Below, one piece after another: positions 55,235 through 64,000 of a stretch of DNA of 64,000 nt (positions are counted from its first letter, which is position 1; every line of letters starts with the position of its first letter). The notes under the pieces are model-generated. The model worked only from the letters and a program-made list of their open reading frames with translations, was not told where the DNA came from and searched no databases. Both the position numbers and the translations under genes were made by a program. The DNA comes from Agrostemma githago (Eukaryota > Streptophyta > Magnoliopsida > Caryophyllales > Caryophyllaceae), in assembly GCA_958450325.1 (NCBI GenBank), contig OY288250.1:43312683-43376682 (forward strand). The letters are read 5' to 3'.

Positions 55235-56050
55235 TCAGTATACCTCTACATGCCACTGCTTGTTCTTCTTCAACTGAGAAAGTTTAGCGTCCTAGCCTCT
55301 CGCCTCTCTCCTCAGCAACTCTCTTCAGGGTGTCTTGAATCCCGGGCATCATTCCTTTCCAACCACAGAAGTAAATGTGGGCCCCGTTGTCGAGCAGCTT
55401 AAAGATTTCATCGTTGTACTCCTCGATCTTGTCCTGAACATACATTTTCCCACCTTTCTTGTTGTTTTGCTCACTTCTCTTGTCATAACGGAAATGATCC
55501 GGGTAGTCTTTTAAATAGTTGGTGAATTCTTCATCGTATAAAAGACTGTCGGTATTGGCTACCCCAAGGAAAAGCCAGACAAGGCCTTTGAATTTGTATG
55601 TGGGAACGTTTTCCATGAACATGCGACGGAGATACCCTCTGTACACCTGTTCCTGTTTCTATCATTATGTGGGTGGCCGCTGGATCCTCTTCAGGCAAAA
55701 GCATTACCTTTCCAGAAGGACCGGTAAGAACACCACTTGACCATTAATTTAGCTGAAACGAGTAAATTTTTCCTAAATTTAAGAGCTGCCCACATAGAGA
55801 TCAAAGCGCTAACATTTTTGAAGAGACGAAAAAAATATCAACCAAAAATCACATAGTATCACAGATATTCAAAATGGTACTGTAATTCAAGATTTACTAC
55901 AAAATTAAAGCAGCTTACCTGCAATTTGGACCTTGTCTCCAGGCTTGGCATTGCAGAGGAAATTGCTGCATATACCGTTTTTAGAAGGGTCCTCTTTGCC
56001 AGTCTCAGGATCATAGTAGACAGCTCGACAAACAATGTGCACCGGTTTCA
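55235..56050 (-). pseudogene. Root-type ferredoxin-NADP reductase, C-terminal part
   Basis: Minus-strand blocks in order: VHIVCRAVYYDPETGKEDPS to GDKVQIA with a GT donor (about 56041-55918), PSGKVMLLPEEDPAATHIM (about 55710-55650), then YLRRMFMENVPTYKFKG, VANTDSLLYDEEF, KMYVQDKIEEY, HIYFCGWKGMMPG and a final KKNKQWHVEVY before TGA at 55235. These cover the FAD and NADP(H)-binding C-terminal two-thirds of plastid FNR. A small deletion after TGTGV and frameshifts near 55300 break it. No 5' exons are seen. Confidence 0.9.
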
Positions 56051-56110
56051 TCATTAAATGTCAAGGCCAAATAACACAACACATGTCTAAAGTAAACCAT
56101 GTACGCATAC

Positions 56111-56201
56111 CGTAATTATTATGAGTGAAGACTTCAAGGCAACGATTGTTCTCCACTTGCCACAGCCTAACAGTTTTGTCTACTGACGATGACAGCAAAT
56201 A
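56111..56201 (-). pseudogene. Single WD40 exon (WDR44-like family)
   Basis: A 91-bp segment lies between GTGCAG and a GGTATG donor on the minus strand and reads YLLSSSVDKTVRLWQVENNR then CLEVFTHNNY, one WD40 repeat of the WDR44-like plant family. Both splice sites look intact and there are no flanking exons, suggesting capture of a genomic piece rather than a processed copy. Confidence 0.78.
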
Positions 56202-56402
56202 CTGCACAATAAGACATACATGGATACATGAGATGAACTCGATAAGAAAAAAAAAGAACACAACAACATCGGCTGCATTACCCCAACACGAGGTAAGGGG
56301 GATCATAATCATATGTACCCCGTCTCATGCCTGTGGTGAACCTAAGAGGCCATGTTCCAGTGACCCGCGATGAAAAACATGGCGTAATTGCATCACGAGA
56401 GG
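56202..56402. other. Unassigned flank of the WD40 exon
   Basis: Short non-coding sequence up to the Copia-type LTR; nothing recognised. Confidence 0.45.
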
Positions 56403-56998
56403 TGTTAGAATTGAAAGAGTTTATTATTATTATTATTATTGATTGATTCGTGATTCCTTTGTCTTACATCATAACAACACTATATTTATAGTATAGTGCG
56501 AATCTAAACACGATCGTAATCTCTTCCAATATGGGTAAGATATATAAATTATTCTATCCTATTGATATTATTCCGATTACGGTATATTGTAATATACTAT
56601 AATATGGCTAACATCCCCCCTCAAACCCATGATAATTTTTTCAAAAATTTTCATGGGTTTGCCAATAATGAACAAAAAATAAGAAAATGAAGAAAATCTT
56701 GTTTCTTCGATATCGATCTTCAAATCTTCAACAGGAACGCCACTCTTTTCGAACCTGCTAAAAGAAAGTTTCGTTGAACGGGAACGTCGAACTTTTCGGA
56801 CCCAAATTCAATTTGAACGAGAACGTTCATTTTTTTTTTCGAACTCGTTGAGATTTTGTTGTCGAGAACGTCGCAATTTTTTCGAACCCGACAAAATTTC
56901 GAACAAACGGACACAAATCCGTCCAAAGACCCAAAATGGTGCGAATCAGTATGCACCCAAAACATCGATTCAAGAGCAAGCTCTTTAATCAAACGACA
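56403..56998 (-). repeat. Copia-type LTR copy 1
   Basis: 596 bp, paired with 57129-57722. It contains (TTA)n at about 56424-56441 and GGCTAACATCCCCCCTC near 56608. Frames inside translate GAACG-rich sequence and are not genes. Confidence 0.88.
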
Positions 56999-57038
56999 TG
57001 ATAATTGATTTTTTTTTTATAATTATCAATAATGAAAT

Positions 57039-57078
57039 CCTGCCGGTGGACGTTGCATTTTAAAGGTCCACCGGCAGG
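57039..57078. other. Perfect 13-bp hairpin in the TRIM-like interior
   Basis: CCTGCCGGTGGAC, 14 nt, GTCCACCGGCAGG. It lies between the LTRs, about 40 bp from the PBS, where a packaging signal would be expected. Confidence 0.85.
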
Positions 57079-57128
57079 TGGCGGATTGTTGTGTTTTTTG
57101 GCCTCAGGAACGAGAGGCTCTGATACCA

Positions 57129-57722
57129 TGTTAGAATTGAAAGAGTTTATTATTATTATTATTATTGATTGATTCGTGATTCCTTTGTCTTACATCATAA
57201 CAACACTATATTTATAGTATAGTGCGAATCTAAACACGATCGTAATCTCTTCCAATATGGGTAAGATATATAAATTATTCTATCCTATTGATTTTATTCC
57301 GATTACGGTATATTGTAATATACTGTAATATGGCTAACATCCCCCCTCCAACCCATGATAATTTTTTCAAAAATTTTCATGGGTTTTCCAATAATGAACA
57401 AAAAATAAGAAAATGAAGAAAATCTTGTTTTTTCGATATCGATCTTCAAATCTTCAACAGGAACGCCACTCTTTTCGAACATGCTAAAAGAAAGTTTCGT
57501 TGAACGGGAACGTCGAACTTTTCGGACCCAAATTCAATTTGAACGAGAACGTTCATTTTTTTTCGAACTCGTTGAGATTTTGTTGTCGAGAACGTCGCAA
57601 TTTTTTCGACCCCGACAAAATTTCGAACAAACGGACACAAATCCGTCCAAAGACCCAAAATGGTGCAAATCAGTATGCACCCAAAACATCGATTCAAGAG
57701 CAAGCTCTTTAATCAAACGACA
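57129..57722 (-). repeat. Copia-type LTR copy 2
   Basis: 594 bp, differing from copy 1 by few substitutions and short homopolymer changes. Confidence 0.88.
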
Positions 57723-57740
57723 TGATAATTGATTTTTTTA

Positions 57741-58426
57741 TCTCTTATATATTAATGCTAAAGAAAATACTTGCACCACATTCACCCACGTCAGCTTCCA
57801 TGTCATTGTCCTATTTGGCACCACGTTGGATCCGACGTGGCTGTTACTTAAAAAAAAAATTGTAACCAACAACGGTTCTTCCATTCATTACCTCTCTTCA
57901 ACTTCCCACTTCAACTCAACTTCCCACTTCAATTTTTACTTCAAATTAACTCCTCACTTCAATTTAGCTTCCCACTAACTTCCCACTAATATATACAAGT
58001 TTCAATTAGATCATCTTTCACCAAAATTAAAAGAGCTCATACTCACATAGGAGAACCTGAAAACTCCCCGTCATTTCTTTCCCCCATTATTTTCCCCTCA
58101 ATTACTCCTCCAAAATTATTCATTCCACCGGATTAATCTCCAATAATTACCTCTGGTTAGTGACGTTGCTCAACCCGGATAGAAATCGGATCCCGTTCAC
58201 AGATTATGCGTTGCAGTTGGTTATGGACATGTTGAAGGTTCAATTTCGTAACCATGGAGGCCTTGCAGGTTTGCATTCTAAAATTTAAACTATACCGAGT
58301 ATATCATGTCATATCATATATTCATATGTTTCCGTAGGTGATTAAAGAGTTATTTATGTACAGAGAAGGGGTTCGAAGTCGATGGACAAACTCTCCAAAA
58401 TCTATGCTTCCAATCTTCAAGGAACT
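57741..58426 (+). mobile_element. Helitron-like 5' end with exon-like segments
   Basis: It begins TCTCTTATATATTAATGC right after an A, the TC start and AT-rich lead of plant Helitrons, which insert between A and T without TSD. Two open segments bounded by splice-like sites (FTDYALQLVMDMLKVQ at about 58198-58268 then GT; and after GTAG, VIKELFMYREGVRSRW) may be captured exons of a gene I do not recognise. The 3' CTRR end is not visible because F interrupts at 58427. Confidence 0.5.
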
Positions 58427-58854
58427 TGTAGACACCCAAAATTTGACCGCCAGGTGTCTATAGCAGTTTCCAAAAAACACCCGATGATGATCGGACGCGA
58501 ACGTGACTTAGTATACTCGGATTTGGGCTCGGAATCAATAATATCCGACATGGACTTTTAGTGGAGTAAAAATCTCACAAAACAGACCTCAAATTCAGGC
58601 CCAGTGGGTCGTTCCGAGTCAAACAAGACTAATTTGGGTCAAAACCGACACCAACAATAATTCCCGTCTTTTAGCAACCGGGTCAAAACCCGGTCAAGAC
58701 AAACCCGACACAAAAAACGACCGGATGCGTCTCGAAACTTGCGCCACAATCCAAAAATCAGCCAAAATCATTCCAAAAACAATGCAAATCAATCACAATC
58801 AATCAAGCACAAATCAAGGGCAATCACGCCCAAAATAGCCCGGTTCAATTGATC

Positions 58855-58990
58855 CACTCGGTCGAGTGGATTGACCACTCGATCGAGTGGAGCCTCACAA
58901 GGACCGTCCAGGTGCATTCGCGAGGGCACTCGACCGAGTGCACCCGCGCCACTCGGTCGAGTGACCCAGGGTCGGGGCTCCCTATAAATA
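58855..58990 (+). promoter_or_regulatory. F LTR promoter: CTCGNNCGAG array plus TATAAATA
   Basis: CACTCGGTCGAGTG, CACTCGATCGAGTG, CACTCGACCGAGTG and CACTCGGTCGAGTG form two pairs with 21- and 23-bp spacing. CCCTATAAATACCCC (TATA 58983-58990) follows the last by about 20 bp. This is the clearest core-promoter context in the window. Confidence 0.68.
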
Positions 58991-59812
58991 CCCCATGACC
59001 CCCATGCACAACACACACTTTTTGCAACTACACAACTCTTACAACCTTCACAACTCGTTGCATGCATACTCATCCCATACACACAATACTACGACCCTAG
59101 CAACCCTAGGCAAAACACATCAAACCCGAGCCCCTCGTCCCTCGGAGAACCGGCGAAGCACACACACACATATACACACCATAACTCGCATACATCCTCG
59201 ATACTCCCAAGCCCGTGCCGCTATTACGAGTCCATTTCCGAGGTCCTTACTAAGCATGTATGTTGAGGGTGTCCTAAACCGCATCTCGATCTCTTTTTTT
59301 TCTTGTCTCATTTTCATTTTATTTATAGTATTTTCGTATCGTATTTATAATCGTAATCATAATAGTAACACTAGCATTAATATTGTCGTACTTTCGCGCC
59401 TTCATTTTTGCATCATCTTTTCTTTATCATCATTATCGTCATAATATCGCGTTAATACATTTTAGTATGAAAATTCGGTTTCGAATGCGTTGGACTATGA
59501 TAATCAACCTAAAGTCATAGTTGAACGCATTTAATCCCATTTCCAATTAGTATGGAACCCGTTGACACGAAAACCGACGTCACATAATCCGTAAGGATTA
59601 ATATCGATGTCGTGACGTAGAGGGACGCAATTCCGTCACTAATCAAATTTTTTATCTAACAATAACCTTTTCTACAAAATTCCGATAACGGTATTATAAT
59701 CATATAAGACATGATTATAGTACCGACAAACCGAGTTAAATCTAAATCCGTCGATATTTTTATTTGACTCGGCCAATCATCGATTTAAAACACATTAAAA
59801 CAAGCGAGTCAC

Positions 59813-59937
59813 CACTCGTACAGGTGCCACTCGATCGAGTACACCTGCTACTCGATCGAGTAGCACCCTAAATCACGGGCAGTAGCGTCTTCCAGGACGC
59901 ACTCGGCCGAGTCCAGCCATGACTCGACCGAGTGGGT
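59813..59937 (+). repeat. Second palindrome array in the F LTR
   Basis: ACTCGATCGAGT twice (21 bp apart), CTCGGCCGAG and CTCGACCGAG (21 bp apart), about 0.85 kb downstream of the TATA box and so probably in the transcribed part. Confidence 0.8.
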
Positions 59938-61017
59938 CCTGCAGCCCAGAAACCGAGAGCTCTTTCTTTTTTTTTATCATTCGAGCCTCGTCTTTTTTTT
60001 AAGCGACTTAGTCGACACGTGTAAAGTTAATCACGTAGCTTTTCCAAAATTCATGCATATCACTTCACTTAAACGATTTTGATCGACGGTCTCACATTAT
60101 TAATTTTATGTCGACGGCTCTTTAGTCGTATCCGATGTATAATTAATTTAGACTCCATTTCTCGAGGTGATAAATCGGGACAAGGCATCGAGGTTCGAGA
60201 TCGGGCTAGCACCACGTCTAGGTCTCGAACCTCCGTCCTTTGATTAATACGCAATATAATGTGTAACTAATTAAAGTTCGTCCACCTACACAAAATCACG
60301 GTCTAGTTTATACACGGGTCCGTTTACAATTATTGCTTGACATTTCGATTATGTATCTCGATTATTCTATATTATTGTTCGTAGTATTGTGAATTCCGGG
60401 TTGTATTCCGCCCGTGTAACTTGCAACCGATTTATCTCACTTTGCTTTATTTATTTGCGTTTTACCGTTTATAAATGAACCCTCGCATGCTAAATCACTT
60501 CGACAATAAATTAGATGCATTAAATTGACGTAGCTCACATTTAATTCGCATGCTTAGCTAAAACGCTGTTTGCATAACATTTCACCGAATCACTAACGCG
60601 CATATTAAAAAGTCAAACGATGTCCTAGTAGAGGCCGCTAAGTGCGGGCGGGGTTGGGTGTCCTTAGTGGGCTTCCCAACACGTACCCTCACCCCTTACT
60701 CAGAACCGTGGTTTCCGGATGTCCGAATCCATTGGCAACGAGAGTCATTCAATATACGATTAACCGCTCAAGTCGGCATCTATATCGATATGCAAAGGGA
60801 CGAGCCCAATAAACTCTCAAACCAAAATGGGCCATACTTTGTGTATGGACCATGGCGATATAGAGTGGGCTCGAATGGTTCCGAATAACCATAAAATTCG
60901 GTGGCGACTCCATTTCGACTTAAATTTCAATTCGATCCTTCTCATATGGAGGTGCATTCGCCTAACCCAAACCCGCGCGCGGCCGCGTCGGGGTGGACCT
61001 ACGTCATGTCCACAATT

Positions 61018-61035
61018 TGGCGACTCCGCTGGGGA
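61018..61035 (+). other. F primer binding site
   Basis: TGGCGACTCCGCTGGGGA, three bases after the LTR end; Tat/Ogre type. Confidence 0.85.
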
Positions 61036-62384
61036 TTAACCGATGTGTGCCTTACCATCGGCGTTCTCAGGGTGAGACTCGAATAGAAATCGTTTGACGA
61101 GTACAATATGCGTTTTAGTTTTACAGTTCATGCATAACCCCATATTTACCCGGGCCGGTACTGGTGACCGACGTCCAACTATACCACGACGTATTCAGCT
61201 TTGGATACGTTAAAGGTGTTCATGGTCGACTCGTATGGACTTTGCGGCATGTTCTAAGCTCCACTCGACTTAGGAAGTCCGTCCCGTTTCTCGACTAGAC
61301 TATGAACACTGGTATAGACCCTATTCAGACCGACCGAGACTTAGTGTAAAGCATACATGGCATCGTTATAATGCTTACGTGACTATGTGCTACTTGGTTT
61401 CCGTGTCGTTTTCAAAAACCGTCATTTCAAAAAAGTGCATCTTTCCAAAAATATTCAAATTTTCAAAAACTCGGAAAGCTGCCGAAATTTAGACTTAAGA
61501 TTTGACTCAAAACAAGCCTATTTTTTTAGCCGGCATGCTGCCCATTTCAAAAATCGAATTTCCGATCCACCATTCGATTTTCGAATTTTCAAAATTCAAT
61601 TTTCAAATCCTCGCAATGCCATTTTCAACTTTCAAATCTTCGAGATGCCGTTTTCAAATCTTCGGGATCTCATCTTCAAATTTTCAAATCGTCGGAAATT
61701 CTTTTTTCCAACATTCAAATTTTCAAATTTCAAGATATCCAATTTTCAAAACCCGGGACACATACCGAATTTAGGACTTATGATTTTACTCAAAATAGCC
61801 TATTTCTAGCCGGTATGCTGCCCAATTCAAAACTCGAAAATATTTTCGAACCATCAAAACCAAGGCCTGATACCCTTTCCGATTTTCTCGAAAAATCGGG
61901 CCTTTCCCCGAGATTTTCTCGGGTTTTCCAAAACTATCAAATTTCAAAACCTTCCCCTTCTTAGGACTTCCCGTATTTAGCAGTGTCGGGTCGTGTCATA
62001 AGTAGTCAGGGTCCTTAGCGTCGAAACTCCGTCGATCTTACATCACGAATTTCCTCCCCACCCCCAGTCTGCCTTATTAGACTAAGGCAAGGCCCACCTA
62101 CGTAGGACATACTCCTACAAGGGAGGGCCCATCTACACACTTGAGTCCAAAGTCTGGGGATTAGTCTCACGTGAACCTTCCTTCGAACGGGACTAGGCTC
62201 ACCAAGGCCGAAATCTTAAGGAAGTCACACCACCTACGAGTCATCCGTCTAGATGTCTTTCTCAAGTCCTTTTTTCTTTTGGGTCGCTCGGGATGTACTT
62301 GTTTTGATTCCAAGGTCTGGGTTCGGTTCCTGATTACGTGGTGTTCTTACAGACAGGCCACCATCCACCAGGCTCACCCGCAAA
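61036..62384 (+). other. F leader with TTTCAAA-rich repeats
   Basis: Non-coding leader between PBS and gag. From about 61410 to 61950 it is dominated by repeated TTTTCAAA/TTCAAATTTTC motifs; the frame over them (61387-61809) is low-complexity and not called. Confidence 0.75.
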
Positions 62385-64000
62385 ATGGAAGCTGCTTTAG
62401 CTGATCTGAAAACCTCTGTGGACGCCATGGTCGAGAAACAGACCGACATTGATGCCCAACTGACTGAAATGAGGGCTGGTCAAGTGGCGATTGTTGCTCG
62501 TCTGGCTACGGTGGAGCACAGGACTCCAAATGTCGAGCTTACAGGGCCGTTGGCTGAACTAGTCAGCTCAGTGCGCCGGCTGGAAGAACAAGTCTATTTA
62601 ACTGGGAATAACAACATCCATCGGGAGAATAGTCGGGATTATAACCCGTTAAGTGACAAACTGCCCGCGAACCTGAATCTCACGGGCCTACCTATGTTCG
62701 AAGGGACTGAGGACCCGTTACTACATGTGCGGGCCTTCAAGAAGTTCATGGCCATTAAGGGAGTGGACTCTTCTATGTTCAAGAACCTCTTTGCTGCATC
62801 TCTGGAGAAACACCCAAAGGCCTGGTACTACAGACTAGACCCAAAGAAGTTCTCAACCTGGGACGACGTGGCTACGGAATTCGCTCGGAACTACGCTGAT
62901 AACACCGAGATCCAAACCACTATGCGGTCCCTAGAGGTTATGGCCCAAGAACCCAAGGAGGGCTTTACTAAATACCTCCAACGTTGGAGGGCCGAGAGTG
63001 TCAAACTGGTCGATAAGCCCAGTGAGAAGACTTTGGTGGAGGCCTTTGTCAAGAACCTCCTCCCTTCCTACCGGGTCCACCTCCGGTATGCTGTCATACC
63101 CAATTTCACCACTCTTACTGAAATGGGCATGAGAATTGAAGATGATCTAAGACTGGAGAGCCTGACTAAGGCCTCTAACAAGGGTTACCAAGGAGCTTCC
63201 TCATCCACTACCAAACCTCCGGCCGCAACCCGAAGCATCTTCGACACGGTTAATCTCTTGGATGCCTCATCCAAAAGAAACGTCCCTCATAGGGTATTCA
63301 CCGATATAGGGACTACCTACACATATGCCTTACAAAGGCTATCTTCCAAAGGCCTGGTCCAGCCGATAGGCCCAACTCCTGAAGTTCCAGTTGAAAAACG
63401 CTCCAAGAGCTAAAATGCCCAAGCCTATTGCCAATATCATCGGGGCAATGGGCATGACACCGAGAAGTGTTGGAAGCTGAAGCATCTAATTCAGGATTTA
63501 ATTGAGAGCGGGAAAATACCACTACCCGGGGACAAGCCAAGCAACAAGGACAACCCCTTTAGCTCTCATGCCATCTTCACCGGTGAGGTGATAGACTTTT
63601 CTCATCTTATCTCTCCTTTCATCCCACAAATCAATGGGATCTGGTTCGATGATGAAGAAGATGTATACCTCGCCAAGGGGGAAGCTGTCCCCATTACCCT
63701 CGAAGAAGTCAGAAAGGCTAAATCCAAAGCTTTAGCCAGTAACTCCCTCACCAAAGATAGCTCAGTCCAGGCAACCGTCACTGAACTTACCAGGACGGAA
63801 GAAGCCATTAAAGAACCAAACACCGATACGACTCTTGTCAAACAATTGAAAAGGGCCCGAGTTGACCTCACAATATGGCAACTCTTGGTTAGCTCACAAG
63901 AACATCGAGAGGCACTTACTAAGGCTCTCGATCAGATCAAGGTTGATTCCCAGGTCACCCCTACTGAAATGGTAGCCACTATCTTACCCTACCTCAAGAG
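62385..64000 (+). pseudogene. F gag-protease region with a single in-frame stop, incomplete at the window end
   Basis: ATG at 62385. N-terminal coiled-coil-like part (about 1-70), Gag core (NLTGLPMFEGTED, FARNYADNTEIQTT, FTKYLQRWRAESVKL), then TAA at 63411-63413 where E reads tyrosine (TAC to TAA). The same frame continues with the CX2HX4HX4C knuckle (CQYHRGNGHDTEKC, about 63427) and the linker to the protease, open to 64000. Apart from that codon the frame is undamaged. Gag forms the particle; the protease motif itself lies beyond the window. Confidence 0.9.

Larger units (their letters stand above)
56403..57740 (-). mobile_element. Copia-type TRIM-like element: two LTRs around a 130-bp interior
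   Basis: Near-identical repeats 56403-56998 and 57129-57722 run, in minus-strand sense, from TGTCGTTTGATT to CAATTCTAACA. TGGTATCAGAGC (57128-57117, minus) follows the sense 5' LTR and is the initiator-Met-tRNA PBS common in Copia elements. The interior has no ORF but a 13-bp perfect hairpin. Both LTRs are followed on the plus strand by the same TGATAATTGATTTTTTT, and no flanking TSD is seen, so the unit may be part of a tandem LTR-interior array cut at 57740. Confidence 0.85.
58427..61014 (+). repeat. F 5' LTR
   Basis: 2588 bp. The end aligns with the E and solo LTRs. It contains a TATA box at 58983, two palindrome arrays (58855-58963 and 59813-59937), and a segment near 59246-59275 (GCATGTATGTTGAGGGTGTC) matching the other Tat LTRs in inverse. 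No genes; the frames seen are incidental. Confidence 0.93.
58427..64000 (+). mobile_element. Tat/Ogre-like element F, 5' half (runs off the window)
   Basis: 5' LTR 58427-61014 (TGTAGACACCC to ATGTCCACA), PBS 61018, long leader, and gag-protease. Close relative of E, less damaged. Candidate left TSD is GAACT (58422-58426); the right side is outside the window. Confidence 0.93.

Noticed and set aside
61387..61809. 140-codon ORF in the F leader
   Set aside because: Made of TTTTCAAA repeats (FSNFQIF...); the E leader has no equivalent frame.
63411..63413. Programmed stop readthrough between gag and protease in Tat elements
   Set aside because: F stops at one codon and E at another a few residues on (32518); no shared readthrough context, so independent mutations are simpler.

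Overview
The window looks like nuclear DNA of a dicot plant with a large, repeat-rich genome. The evidence is plant-specific Ty3/gypsy lineages (Athila-like and Tat/Ogre-like), hAT and Stowaway MITEs, an iMet-primed Copia-type element, a Helitron-like end, and intron-bearing fragments of plant genes (ABCG transporter, myosin, NOT2, APE2, phospholipase C, root-type ferredoxin-NADP reductase, WD40). I see no intact cellular gene, rRNA, canonical tRNA or CRISPR. Species cannot be fixed from the sequence; Caryophyllales is only an impression.

Layout. 1-5.2 kb: broken Athila-like gag, a decayed Tat-type LTR and an Athila-type LTR end carrying a hAT element with 8-bp target-site duplication (TSD). 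5.2-20 kb: an L1-type LINE pseudogene cut by a 493-bp hAT MITE (TSD GGAGGAGG), by complete LTR element B1 (7973-17665, minus, TSD CACTA) and by a solo Tat LTR (17737-19958, TSD CAACT); removing these by their TSDs makes the LINE collinear again. 20-46.5 kb: a Tat tail (H, with antisense ORF, PPT and LTR start) runs into Tat element E (gag-pro-RT-RNaseH-integrase). E's 5' LTR holds decayed B2 (22236-30428, minus), and its pol frame is split between RNase H and integrase by element P (36518-44414, plus, TSD ACCAG), which itself carries a hAT MITE (TSD CTTTTTGG). 46.5-56.4 kb: the only non-LTR-dominated part, holding LINE insertions, MITEs and a mosaic of at least eight unrelated plant gene fragments, several cut exactly at splice junctions. 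56.4-58.4 kb: Copia-type LTRs with a 130-bp interior and a Helitron-like start. 58.4-64 kb: the 5' LTR, leader and gag of a second Tat element (F), running off the window.

How the parts work together. B1, B2 and P are related non-autonomous elements. They keep LTRs, PBS, PPT, a leader hairpin and a Gag-type ORF but no reverse transcriptase or integrase, so an autonomous relative must supply these. The most striking shared design is an array of short palindromes, CCCG-NN-CGGG in the B/P group and CTCG-NN-CGAG in the Tat group, spaced about 20-24 bp (two helical turns) and placed just upstream of the LTR TATA box. The same spacing recurs in internal arrays of B1, B2 and P, and as an exact 20-bp period inside the Athila gag. 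B1, B2 and P also share a second, internal copy of the polypurine tract.
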